DNA from: Pithys albifrons albifrons
Lineage: Eukaryota; Chordata; Aves; Passeriformes; Thamnophilidae
Reading direction: 5' to 3'
NCBI RefSeq assembly: GCF_047495875.1
Contig: NC_092485.1
Location: 4,350,890 to 4,414,889 of the forward strand
Length of the DNA: 64,000 bases
Positions within the stretch are counted from its first letter, which is position 1. The number at the start of each line of letters is the position of its first letter. Shown piece after piece: positions 31,411-42,815 of this stretch. The notes below the pieces were generated by a model. That model made no database searches and was not told the DNA's origin. It saw nothing but the letters and a program-made list of their open reading frames with translations. Made by a program: the position numbers and the translations under genes.

Positions 31411-33880
31411 AATGTCCCTCTGTCCAAAAGTAATGACAAGAGACCAAGAAGGCACAAAAATGTTAAAAACTACCAACTAAAAATGTGCCACCATAAGAAA
31501 AGCCCCTTTAATAAGAAGGGTGAGGTGCCACCCTGCTCCAGAGGGTGGACCCTCGGGACCTCCAACCCCAAGCCCCACCAGGGCAGGCTCAGCCATGTCC
31601 AGGACAAACCTTTCCTTGTGCCACACTCTGGGAGCAAGTACAAAGGCCTTTGTTTTAGTGCAGAAACAGCATTCTGCTGCCCTGCTGTTTCCTGTGAACT
31701 TGCCACTCTCAGAAGTTTGTGGGAGGTGGGTAAAAGTGCATGAATGGCTTTTGAGTAACACATTTTCCTTCCTGAAATGATCTTCTTGGCATACATGAAA
31801 GCTGTTTCCTAAAGGTTTAGAAATACACCCACATCCCCCGGACACTCTTTAGGAAAAGGTGCTTTCTTCATTCATGAACCACGTTGTAGTAATGCAGAGT
31901 CAAGGCCTTTCCACAGCACTAAGCAGTGCGTGAGTCAGAGCGAAACTGCACCGTCAAGATCTCTGACGTGGCGAAGGAAACACAGGTAAACACAGCAGAG
32001 AATCACCCTGCCCAGGCCTGAGTTTCCTTTGTGGAATGGACACATGGGGCTTACGCTGGTGCCAAGCAGAAAAGCACCAAGCAGGTTCCAAAACAGGGAG
32101 GAGGGAATTGCACAAGGCTGAGGAGCGCCCGGCACGCTGCGGGTGTCAAACAAGTGACTTCATGGAGACCCACAGGTTGCTCAAAATGAGTTTGGAAATG
32201 AGTGTTCAGCTCCTTGGCAGGATTGAAGGAGGTTTCTGGTGCTGCTGCACCAGCTCCTGCTGATTGATGCCAGGGGACATTCCCAAGGCCCCTTTGCTTT
32301 GCATCCAATGAAAACACCAGCACTGAAACCTACAGCCAAATGACCACTTTGCTGCAGGGGACCAGTCCAAGCTGTTGCTGTGAATAAACTGAACTGTGAG
32401 ACTGAAGTTTACTAATACCTTGGCAGAATTTCCACATTAATGATTGTTTAACTGTGGAAAACTAGAATTTTGTTCTAGAATGGACAGGTTGTAATATGAG
32501 ACTTAAGTCATATTCTGTTTATGTATTTGTTACCTTGTACTTACATCCTGAATATTTAAGCAGTTCAACACTTTTTAATTAAGTCATTGGATGGTGAAGC
32601 AGAGTGGGAGCCAAGAGTTTTAGAATTTGCAGGGAAGTGTCTGGGGCTGCATTTTTCACCCAAGGGAGTGAGTTCAGCTCCAGGATCTGGCTCAGCACAC
32701 TGGCCCCTGCCAGCATCACACCCACCAACTTTATACATCAGCTCTGATGCCCTGATGAAGCTTCAGCAGCTGTCCAGGTTTTGCCACTGAAGATTTAACA
32801 ACCCCTGGCAGGTTCAAATTAATGCAAAAGAAGCAAAACATTTCCCCAGGTGGGAGCCCAGGGAAAGGTGGGATTCTGCCAGTGGAAACTGAACTTAAAA
32901 CCCCTCAGTTTACTCTTGGTCTTGGTCTTCTGCCCTTCTCCTTTCTGATTCTTCTGCCGACAGTCAAGAGGAGAAACCACATGGCTGTGTTAGAGCAGGG
33001 GAAGAAAAATGGGTCACCAAAAACGTGACACGCCGTGATTCAGATGCACAGGGTGTCTGCAGTGATTCACCAGGAGCTCTGCTCACACCACCTCTGGAAG
33101 AGGCACCAACTACCAGAGGAAAACAAATCACAGCACAAAATCCCTCACTGTCCCCATCTCAATCCCTCCAGATGTTTCATCCCCTTTTCCTTACTCATAC
33201 ATGTGCATGCCAAACATTCCTCTCTTCTGCTTCTAAAACTAAAATGAAAAAATCTCAGCATACAAGAGCAAACAATACTTGGCATTTTTGCAGTATTTTT
33301 TTGTGTGTAACAAGTTCTTTGGCAGAGGTTTGCAAACTCAACCTGAAAGAGGTTCAGTGTGATGAAGGAGATGAGAATTTAAGGGATTTGTCCCCTGTTG
33401 GGGGCAGGCTGGGAAGAATGAACTATTTCAAAAGAACATGAGAGATTTCAAAGAAAACTCTCTGATTTCAGAAAAGCCAAATTTATCACCCCTTTCACTT
33501 TCTTGGATACCAGAGTCCCAAATTAATAAGTGAAATCTTTATCACGAGGAAGTTGAGGCTTGTGGACCAAGTTATAAAGCCCAGAACAGAGAGGGAAACG
33601 GAAAAAGAGGAGACGTCAGAGGAATTGTCTCCAGCTCTGAAGAGGCAACTTTATCAGAGCTGGGACAATAAGTCCCAGTTAAGACAGGACAAACAGTCTT
33701 TACAGCCAGCATGGGGTTGCTTGGATGGGCTTCTGTCCATCTCTGGGAAACGAAATTGAAAAGCCTGAAATGTGGATAATCATTCCCTGCCTGTGAACTT
33801 TAACACCAAACCCCAGTGTTAAAATAGTGGCACAAACCCTGTCCTGGGGGAGCCTCAGGGGACCTGAGCAGCGACACATC
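31411..33880. other. IL10 upstream region, 1.0-3.5 kb before the TATA box
   Basis: No exon found. It contains the candidate AP-1/IRF composite element at 31931-31945. The rest shows nothing I can name. Confidence 0.4.
31931..31945 (+). promoter_or_regulatory. Candidate AP-1/IRF composite element upstream of IL10
   Basis: TGAGTCAGAGCGAAA is TGASTCA-N4-GAAA, the reverse complement of the type 1 AP-1/IRF composite element TTTC-N4-TGASTCA. BATF-JUN with IRF4/IRF8 bind this in lymphocytes and myeloid cells, and IL10 is a known BATF/IRF4-dependent gene in mammals. The site is about 3 kb upstream of the IL10 TATA box. Function is inferred. Confidence 0.4.
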
Positions 33881-34403
33881 CATGGCTGGACCCTTCCACA
33901 AAGCCCCTCACACCATAGAGCTGATCCCACCAGCATCCAGACACACCACCAGCTCAAACTGGGGAGCAGAGTCTTTGAGCTTGCTGAGCAGTGAACATTC
34001 ACATTGGCTTCAGGAGACACATGCACTAACTGGGGGGAAAAAAAATCTGATTACCCATGGCTGGACCCTTCCACAAAGCCCCTCACACCATAGAGCTGAT
34101 CCCACCAGCATCCAGACACACCACCAGCTCAAACTGGGGAGCAGAGTCTTTGAGCTTGCTGAGCAGTGAACATTCACATTGGCTTCAGGAGACATATGCA
34201 CTAACTGGGGGGGAAAAAAATCTGATTACCCATGGCTGGACCCTTCCACAAAGCCCCTCACACCATGGAGCTGATCCCACCAGCATCCAGACACACCACC
34301 AGCTCAAACTGGGGAGCAGAGTCTTTGAGCTTGCTGAGCAGTGAACATTCACATTGGCTTCAGGAGACACATGCACTAACTGGGGGGAAAAAAAATCTGA
34401 TTA
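33881..34403. repeat. Three 175-bp tandem repeats near the IL10 promoter
   Basis: Three direct copies start at 33881, 34056 and 34231 with exact 175-bp spacing. By eye only three single-base differences separate them, including one in a G/A homopolymer junction, so the array is recent or homogenised. Each copy carries TGCTGAGCA (33982, 34157, 34332), which resembles a MAF half-site. The array ends about 490 bp before the IL10 TATA box. Confidence 0.97.
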
Positions 34404-34889
34404 AAAATCAAGATTTCAGATGATTAAATGTATTTGCAGATTAGCATCAGAATGCCAAAAAAAGGAGACAGTGTATTTGTACAAGTTCATGAAAGGCAAC
34501 ACTGCTCAGTGATGATGCTGCAGGTTTGACACAGAGGTGTAAAAGTAGCAACACTTTTTTCTTTTCACCCTAACAATAGAGCATTCATCTAAATATAAAA
34601 AGTAATTGTGAGAAGAAGCAATTAACCTCACACAGCACCTTCATGTGTCTGTAACTTTCCTCTTCAGCTGCATTTAAATTTACAAGAAACGAGCAATGAG
34701 AAAGAAAAAAAAATTGCAGAGTCTAAGCACAAAAGAATTGATGGGGTGTGAGGAGAGGAGGGAGGTCAAGAGAACAGGAAACCCCAGTTGACGGGAAACC
34801 CAAGTGACATTTGGTTTTAATGAATGTCTTAAAACCCCAATATTGCCGTCAGGAAACGGGGGAGAGGAAATGGAGCGATTTTTTGAGAA
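34404..34889 (+). promoter_or_regulatory. IL10 proximal promoter region
   Basis: About 490 bp between the 175-bp array and the TATA box. Repeated ggaaacc(c) motifs occur (about 34777-34802 and 34852-34858) in a purine-rich stretch from about 34740. This is a promoter by position; no single factor site is certain. Confidence 0.5.
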
Positions 34890-34896
34890 TATAAAT
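34890..34896 (+). promoter_or_regulatory. IL10 TATA box
   Basis: TATAAAT, about 107 bp upstream of the IL10 ATG, predicting transcription start near 34920 and a 5' UTR of about 75 nt on the same exon. Mammalian IL10 also has a TATA box and an unspliced short leader. Confidence 0.7.
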
Positions 34897-34996
34897 TAGG
34901 GGCTCCATCAAGGTGAAAACTACAGATCTGCTTTAGACCCTCCTGTGAAATCCATCCGAGAGCTGGACCAGAAGGGGAGCAGCCCATTGGCACAGC

Positions 34997-35155
34997 ATGA
35001 GGAGCTGCTCCAGCTGCAGAGCCATGCCCGTCCTGCTCCTGCTCCTCCTGGCAGCTGGTGCCCGCTGCCAGCCCTCCTGCCAGCACTTCCCCCAGCTCCT
35101 GCCTGCAAAGCTCAGGGAGCTGCGAGCCAAGTTTGAGGAAATCAAGGATTATTTT
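34997..35155 (+). CDS. IL10: IL10 exon 1 (signal peptide, helix A)
   Basis: 159 nt, donor ttt|gtaagt. The leucine-rich leader AMPVLLLLLLAAGARC precedes QPSCQHFPQLLPAKLRELRA. Same length as IL19 exon 1 in this window. Confidence 0.95.
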
Positions 35156-37944
35156 GTAAGTATAATAACCCTGCTAGTTTCTTTGTCTTTCTCTGTTGCA
35201 AAGTTCAGTGATTTGGAGGAGGGGGAAGAGCTTCCTCCCGGCAGAAATTCTTTCGCATGGGTTGTGTTACGGTTAAGTTCGGTTTCATTGCTCACTGAGA
35301 GGCAGCACACAAGGGGGTTCTGCCTGGTTTTAGTTGCAATGAACTTGAGATTTCATAATGAAGCTTTGTGGACCTTACTAGCCAGACTTCCCATCAAAAG
35401 TTGCAAACCCAATTAATCACTGAATTAATAGGAAGGAAATTGTCCTTCCTTCAGGGCACAGAGGTCCAGCCTCTCCTCAATGCTGGGTGGAAAGGGAAAT
35501 CTCTTGCTAAAGAATTCTGCTCTGAAAGAACCACAGAAACGTGCACAGGGTGTTTTATGACTGGAGAAACTCTGCAGTCACTGAACACCTGCTTTGGTGT
35601 CTGCACAAGGTCATGGCTCTGCCTCACAACGAACAGGAGCCCCGGGGCTGCTGAGGAAGCAGCAGGAGATGCACTCAGAGCATCTGCCATGGCACCAGTA
35701 CTCATAGAAATGGCTGGTCACATCTTTGTTACTGATTTAGTTGATGTCAGTGTGTTTTAGCCATAAAACAGGATAATTCTTCAGATTAAATCTCAAGCTC
35801 ATGTCATGGTTTTATTTGTTATCAAACGAATGCAGCTAAGAGTTTAGACATAAATCTTGCTGTAACTCTCCCAGATAATGTTGGGAAGGAGTATTTTTAA
35901 CCTCTCAGGACAGCTTTTAAGTCCCTTGGTGCCATGGGGTCATCCTTTGGGTGGTGCAAGCCCACCCTGCTGCAGCTATTTGGTCTTTCAGAGCTGCTGA
36001 TGCAACAGGGGCACCATGAGAACAAACTCTTTTTTTCCCCCATCAACTGGAGACTTACAGGGGTAACAAACCCCAGGGGATTAAACCCTCCTGAGCTGTC
36101 AGACAGGATGGGGTGGCTTGCAAGGGCTGCCATGGCTTTGCCCCCTCCCTGAGGAGCGTTGCAGTCTCCAGCAGCACTCTCAGATAACACCCTGTGCAGC
36201 TGAAGTGAGTGCGTGGTGCTGGCAGCAGTGAGAGGAGTTTCACATCAACAAAATCAATATCACTCAAGTTTGTGATTTCATTTTCTTGCTGTTCTGACCT
36301 AACAGTCGTTGTCCTGCAAGATTATGGACCAAAGAACTGGTGACTCCTGTACCTGGGGTCACAGCTCTGCAGACCTTTGTGCTGGGTGCTCTTTGCTGCA
36401 GTGAGACCACGAATTCAAACAAGAAAAGGATCGTTTGATGAGGCAAAGTGAAGAGAGTGTTGATGTTCTGCCTAAAAAAGCTCATGTTTTCTTTACACCC
36501 CACAGCAATCAAAAGATGATGAACTCAGCATCCAACTGCTCAGCTCCGACCTGCTGGAGGAACTGAAGGTAAGAATCACAACTCTCCTCTCAGTCCCCTG
36601 TCCTTGTCCATCCTTCAGCTGGTGTTTCAGCAGAGACAAAGCAGTCTGGAGCTGGGGCATTTCCTGATGGCCCAGCAGGACAGCCCTGCAGGGACAAAGG
36701 CTGGCACAGTTCCACCACCAGCACCACTCTGATTTCAACCCAGTCCCCTCCTCTCACCCCAGGGGAGCTTGGGCTGCCAGGCTGTGTCCGAGATGATGGG
36801 CTTCTACATGGAGGAGGTGCTGCCCAGAGCCATGAGGACCAGCACACACCACCAGCAGAGCATGGGCGACCTGGGCAACCTGCTGCTGAACCTGAGGACA
36901 ACCATGAGGCGCTGTGTGAGTGGGGCTCTGCATCAGCAGGGTGGGCAGCGGGTACTGGGTGACCCCAGGGGCCGGGTGTGGGTGGTGGGATGGTGTGGCA
37001 AAGCAGAAATCCATGCTGGGGCTGGCAGAGCACACAAGGATTGTTTTCTGCTCACCAGGCTTGCAGGATGATGCAAAGGCTCTGCCAGAGCAACATTTGC
37101 AGCCAGCCCTGCACAGCAGAGTGTGGTTAAAGAGGGAAGAGGAGGGCACCGGGGGGTCTGTCCTTCACCTGCATGCTGGAGCCTCATGACTGTGGTGGTG
37201 CCTCCCAAAATCCCTCCTGGTGCAGCCAGGAGTCCATCACCGGGGTCAGGTGGGATAAATCCTGCCCTGGGCAGAGAGCACCTCACCTGGCACTGGCAGC
37301 AAAGGGCACAGGGCTGGGAACAGGCTGGGGTCACACCAGGCTCCTTCCACCAGGTGCCAACCAGGTGTGATTGCTGCCCCAGAGAGAGCAGGGGAGGTGG
37401 GGAGGTCAGGGAGGAGGGGCAGGGCAGGGCAGAGCCACCACCACACAAACCCCCTGGGGCTGAAGCCACTGCTCTTTCCCTTTGCAGCACAGATTCTTCA
37501 CCTGTGAGGAGAGGAGCAAAAGCATGAGGCACGTGAAGGAGACCTTCACCAAGGTAAGGTCCTGCCTGTGGGGCTGTGCTGAGGGGCAGGGACTGGCTGC
37601 TCCAGCAGGAGGACACAGATCTTACTGAGGGCTTCAGCCTAGAGTGGAGAACAGATCCCAAAATATCTTTAATGACATTAAAACCTAAGGCAGAGGAATG
37701 CAGAGAGTGATGCCCGAAGGAGCAGCTGGTGGGTTCCCCCTGGGAACTGGGCAGAGAACAGGAGGTGTGGGTGGAAGGAGAATTTGTGCAGGGATTGTGC
37801 ATCACATCCATCACCACAGTCAGACTAAACCCCCTTGGCTTCCACCTGCAGATGAGCCAGAACGGGATCTACAAGGCCATGGGAGAGTTTGACATTTTCA
37901 TCAACTACATCGAAAAATACTTGATGTTGAAGAGAAGGAACTGA
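34997..37944 (+). CDS. IL10: Interleukin-10
   Basis: A secreted homodimeric anti-inflammatory cytokine that binds IL10RA/IL10RB and activates STAT3. Five exons, all phase 0: 34997-35155, 36506-36568, 36763-36915, 37488-37553, 37852-37944; 177 aa, close to other IL10s. Signal peptide 1 to about 24, cut near GARC|QPSC. Helix A: LPAKLRELRAKFEEIKDYF. Exon 3: SEMMGFYMEEVLPRAM and HHQQSMGDLGNLL. Exon 4: HRFFTCEERSK. Exon 5: GIYKAMGEFDIFINYIEKYL. The four disulfide cysteines are kept (C28, C79, C125, C131). A second in-frame ATG at codon 10 also leaves a usable leader; the first was chosen as more 5'. It diverges from IL19 and converges with MAPKAPK2. Confidence 0.97.
36506..36568 (+). CDS. IL10: IL10 exon 2
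   Basis: 63 nt, 21 codons, acceptor cacccacag-type and donor aag|gtaaga. Encodes SKDDELSIQLLSSDLLEELK, helix B region, near-identical in plan to other IL10s. Confidence 0.95.
36763..36915 (+). CDS. IL10: IL10 exon 3
   Basis: 153 nt, 51 codons, acceptor tcaccccag and donor tgt|gtgagt. Carries two structural cysteines, LGC and MRRC, plus the highly conserved helices C and D. Confidence 0.96.
37488..37553 (+). CDS. IL10: IL10 exon 4
   Basis: 66 nt, 22 codons, acceptor tttgcag and donor aag|gtaagg. Encodes HRFFTCEERSKSMRHVKETF with the last structural cysteine. Confidence 0.95.
37852..37944 (+). CDS. IL10: IL10 exon 5 (C-terminal helix)
   Basis: 93 nt with the TGA stop at 37942-37944. Encodes GIYKAMGEFDIFINYIEKYL, the helix F signature that is almost invariant in IL10. 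Confidence 0.96.
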   Translation: MSQNGIYKAMGEFDIFINYIEKYLMLKRRN

Positions 37945-39475
37945 GAGTGCCCCTTTTTCCCACCAAATCCTGCTATTTGCCCAGAAGTCACTTCAGGCTG
38001 CAAGAGCTCAGGTTATTTCAGGGTTCAAGTCAAGTGTTACAGGTCAATAATTTCCATTTCACTATTGAATTTAAAAGTTATTTTTGTTTAAATTTAATAT
38101 TTATTACTTTTTATACCTCAGTGTTTATGTTTACAATGTGTTTTGAAGAAAAGTATGAGCTTGTAAAATACTATTTATTGTTCAATATTTTAATACTGGT
38201 TATCATAGTGGTGTTTTATCCATAGCTTCAAAACACCCAAAGCAGCATTTTTTTGGAGAGCAGACAATGAGCAGAGCTTATCCCAAGTGAAATTCCACTC
38301 CTGATCAGGAGGAATTCCAGCTCTGAGATCCACAAAGGTTAATTTTAAGAAAATTACATTCTCCTTAAGTTCTATCTCTCTATTTATTTATGCAATCAGA
38401 TGTTTTTATGTTTGTGAAGAGGAGCACCTGCACTCCCACAAACACAGCAACAGCTCAATTAATCTACCTCTAGACTTAAGTCTATAGTCCAGATTAAAGG
38501 AAAAAAAAATAGTAGTAGGAATTAAATGTTTGGTTCTAATAGAACTTAACTATTGCTAATTATCTGCCTTCCAGAGCTGCTGGGTCAGCCACTCTGCACT
38601 TTCAGAAGTTCATCTTACTATTTTCCAGTCTCTGATTGGGTTTTACTCACTGTTTTATTGTTGTCTGTTTTCTTTTAGAAGTTAGAGGATATTTAATTAA
38701 TTAGTTAATTAATTAATTAACCACCATTTTAGGGTGGCTTGTGTAATTTGCATTCAAATCTATGATGTTGCTTCCAGCACTGGCAATATTGGGATTTGAT
38801 TTCTAATCCCCACCAGCCACAGGGAGGGGCTGCAGCAAGAGCAGCTTCAGTGCCCCCAACGTGGCTGATTTTAGGGCTCCCCTTCCTGCTCTGCCCAGTC
38901 TCCTGTGAACCCCCCCAGGTGCCCCAGGACACTGAGCCAGAGGAAACTGCCACAACCCAAAGGCATTTACTTCTAATATTTAGAGGTAAAAGAGCCCCGC
39001 TATGAGGAAACACTGCCAGTTGGCTGCTTGCTCTGTGAGTTCCTGCTGAAGAGAGGCTATTTATAGTGGATTTATCCTGTGTGTACATAGATGGTGACAG
39101 AAGGGCATCCCTGCTGGCAGCCTGCCCGCCTGGGAACTGCTTATCCCAGAGGCAGGGCAGGAATGCTGCTCCATGGATGGCTCCTGCTGAAAGCAGGGGG
39201 TGGGCACGGGCTCAAGGGCACTGTGGGAGCCAAACATTGTAAAACTTCAATTAAGCTTCTCACCACGACATGTTAAGCTCCCATTGAGCCAACTCTGGAC
39301 TTGTTTTTCCACCAACCCCCTTGACTTGTTTGCTGTAGGGGAAGCAAGGACAGCCCTGAAGCCATGGGGAGAGTCACTCCAGCAGCTCCACTGTCACTCT
39401 GTGAACTCCTGCCTATTTATCTGTATGAAAGGAAATCTTTTATTTTTGCTAATAAAGACCTCCTAATGAACCAAG
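37945..39475 (+). other. IL10: IL10 3' UTR with AU-rich elements (extent inferred)
   Basis: AT-rich sequence follows the stop. ATTTA pentamers occur at 38099, 38173, 38392 and 38396 (overlapping, in TATTTATTTAT), 39059 and 39415. These are typical targets of tristetraprolin-type decay factors. AATAAA at 39451-39456 followed by 'tgttgtgttcctg' looks like a genuine poly(A) site. Weaker ATTAAA variants near 38473 and 38521 could end a shorter form. An (ATTA)n patch lies at 38692-38720. Confidence 0.6.
38690..38721. repeat. (TTAA/ATTA) simple repeat
   Basis: taattaattagttaattaat and following bases form a short simple repeat within the presumed IL10 3' UTR. Confidence 0.85.
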
Positions 39476-41718
39476 CCTCTGTTGTGTTCCTGCAAGCTGT
39501 TAACAGGGCTGCAAATCAGCAGCAGTGCACACATTCTGTGCCCAGTGTCACTGTGCTGGGAGAGAGCCCAGCGGGCACAGGTCCAGGTGGGAAGGACCAT
39601 GGAGGAGGAGCTGAGTGTGTTAATGACCAGGGAAGTGAGGAGACCTGAAGTCCTCACATTTAAAAGCAAATTTCTGACAAAATACTTGTCAGTGATTTCC
39701 TACAGCAGAGAAAGACAAGCCCCAAGGTACTCTGTGGGTCGCTCCAGCCTCTTCAGCCTCTAATTAGCAACTGTTTCAGGCATGGCCCTTGTTAGAGCAG
39801 CATTTACAGTTAAATAACTGGCTAGAATTCCCAAATGTCGTTGATATTCCCAAGGGCTTTCACATCCCTGCCCCTGGACTACAGGACAGACCGTTGCTGC
39901 CTCTGTTTATCTGCTGGGATGTTTTCAACTTCACATTTGCTCTGTCAGGATGAGACTTGATCCTAAATCAGACAGTAGGTGCCAGTTAAAACCCAGACTA
40001 ACCAACAGCAGAACTGCTGATAGTCCCAGTCTGGGGGTTCTGTATCTCTGCAGGTGGAGCCCTCTCCACATCCTGAACAAAACCAAGTGGCCATGCACAT
40101 GGCAATTTACAGCTCTGCTGTTAATGAACCCAGAATTCAGCCAGTGTGACATCCCCAAGCTCCAGGTCACCCCGAGAGCCCAGCCCTGGTGGCTGCTGGA
40201 GGCACCTGCCCCTTCACGTTCCTGTTTCACTTTCGAGCCTCTTTCATTTTCACTGCTCTCAACCCTTTACTTGCAGGTCCAGCAGACTCCAGGTGTTTTT
40301 GACAGTAAAGTTTCCTTCCTCACTGGATTAGAAAAAAATTTTTTCACTTGATACAGCAATTTCTAAACCTGTTTCTGCTCAGACTCCAGTCTGATGTGGG
40401 TCAGTGAAACACTGACTTTGCCTCAAGAGATTATTTGTGTTCTCAGCCAAACCTGCACTTACAAGCACTTCTGGAAGCTTCACTCCAGGCAGATCTGCTC
40501 CTCACGCTCCCCCAGCCCCTCTGCACCTATTTTCATCCCTTTTATATAAGTTTTCTTCCACAGAGAGGCAGGAAGCAGCTCTCAGAGCCCATATCATCAG
40601 CTCAAAGCAGGAACTCAAGGACCCTTGAGACTGAAACTGGTGTCTGGGCTCTGCCCTGTGTGTGGAAAAGAGCAACATCAGCTCAGCTGTGGAGGGTTTC
40701 TCAGTAAAGCTCAGTCACTCTGGTTAAATAACCACAGGAAGGAAGCAGATGGAATCCTCGTGCTGTGCAGAGAACAAAGGGTTCCAGGTACCTGATGCTA
40801 CAGGAGCAGTTTGATTCAGGAGAAGGAGGAGGCGGAGCAAGTCAGCATTCCAGGTGGGATGGCTGCCTGCTCCTGGCAGATCCGTGTGGGAGAGGAGGTG
40901 GCACAGTGGGAAGGGGCACCTGAGCCCCTCTGGAGCAGGGATGGGAAGCTGGCAGGGCTACAGAGAAGTGCTGCAGGGCTCCCACCCTGGGCACAGGTCA
41001 GAGCCAAGGGACATTCCCTGCCAGACTCCATGCAAGCCACGTGCAAAGATGTCTGTGCCTTTTGTCACCAAAACACAGGGATGTTTGTCATGACACAGAT
41101 CTGGTGGGCAAAAGCACTCAAACATATCTCTGACTAAACATATTCGTCATGTCTGAGAAGATTTAGGAAGGGTGTTGTGGAAATCCCAGCAGAAACCATC
41201 AAAGGCAGCATCTCCCATGGAGAACTGACACTTCCAGTGGAGGAGCAATCACCATGATTCATTTCTGACCATGTCCACAGGCAGCATCTTTGCCCGCAAC
41301 AGCCCCTCCCTGCCAGGATGCCCCACTGAAATAAACAGGCAAAACCCCCCAGAGGGCAGCCTGAAGGGCTGGCAGACTCAGGGCACTGGCCCAGGTCATC
41401 CATGTGTGGCACCTGCCCCCAGCCAGAACCCCAGCACAGCATCACCCAGTGTCCTTCCAGGCTGCACCCTGAGCCAACACCTGTGCTGAACTTACACATG
41501 CCAAAATATCAGTGTTGGAGGGGCAGAAAAACAACAAACCCCAGCCTTGTAACACAGCAGCATGATGCCAACCCAGGGTGGGCTCTGGGCACAGCTGCCT
41601 GAAGCAGCAGGAGGTGAGAGGAGACGAGCCCAGAGCGGGAGCACTGGGATGGGGAGCAGCCCGGTCTCTGCTGTGCTGGGTCCCCCAGGGCCAGGTGAGC
41701 TGCAGGAGGAGACCCCAG

Positions 41719-41800
41719 GCACAGAATCACAGAATTCTCTGAATGGTTGGGAAGGGACCTTAAAGATCAGCTGAATTCCAAGCCCTCTCGCCACGACCAG
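41719..41800 (-). mobile_element. CR1 3'-end fragment
   Basis: Reversed CR1 end: 'cacagaatcacagaattctc', then ggttgggaagggaccttaaa and gatcagctgaattcc. Fades after about 80 bp. Confidence 0.65.
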
Positions 41801-42700
41801 GGGCAGCATCCCCTCTGCAAACCAACACAGGACAGTGCTCCCCTGCACAGCCCTTCTGTGTTCAGCCTCCTGCTTCTCCTGCAGCCCCAAAAGCTGCTGC
41901 ATGTCCCTTATCCCCCATCACTTAGTGCTGAGGTAGTTCCTGCCAATCTCAGTGTCAGTCTGGGTGTTACAGTAACAGCACAAAACCATCTCCTAGATCA
42001 AAGGAGGTGGTTTTCTGGTTTTGATATCCCACAGAAGCAAATGGTTTCCTTGCTGGGTATGTTCCCCATGAGAGCACAGCCTGATCAGCAGCCTGGGAGC
42101 CTGAGTCGTTCACCTGACCTTGGCTGCTCCTGTGCTGACACAAGGAGAGCTTCCCACCAGCCCAAATTCTGTGTCTCAAGCAGCCGCTGCTGCTGCCGCA
42201 GAGCTTTCTGTCTGCTGAGGGCTGCATGTGGTTAAGCCACTTTTGGGGCTAAAAAATAAATAAATAAAAAATGAAATAGTAAACTCTAGAGGAAAAGAAT
42301 CATAGAATTGGTCTAAATACAGAGGAGGATTATCAGACCTGTAGCTCCCTGCTCTTGAGGAGCAGAGAATCACCATTAGGCTAGAGACAAACACGCTGTG
42401 GGCAGTGTGGCCAATCCAGACATCATAACACAGCCAACACTACATAGAAATCCCACTTCTGCCCCCCAGCACACCCAGACAGTTCAGTGGCATCAACAAC
42501 CACTGCCTGACTGCCATTCTACCCTTTAGGAGCCCAGTTGGACCTCACTCCACCCATGGCTGAAGCCAAAGTTGCCAAGAGCCTGGCCGGGGGCAGAGAG
42601 CCCTGAGGGGGCTCCAAGGCACAGCAAGTGGGTTGGGGACAATCCACTGTGGCCATCAAAATCCAGGGTTGTGTCACCACACTGCCACACAGGACAGGGG

Positions 42701-42815
42701 ATTCACAGAATCATAGAATATCCTGAGTTGGAAGGGACCTACAAGGATCAGCAGTCCCACTCCTGGCCCTGCACAGACACCCCAAAATCCCACCATGTGC
42801 CTGAGAGCTGCACTG
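42701..42815 (-). mobile_element. CR1 3'-end fragment (different subfamily)
   Basis: 'cagaatcatagaatatcctg' followed by agttggaagggacctacaag and 'cctggccctgcacagacacc'. The ATCCTGAGTTGG variant marks a subfamily distinct from the ggtttgggttgg copies. Confidence 0.75.
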
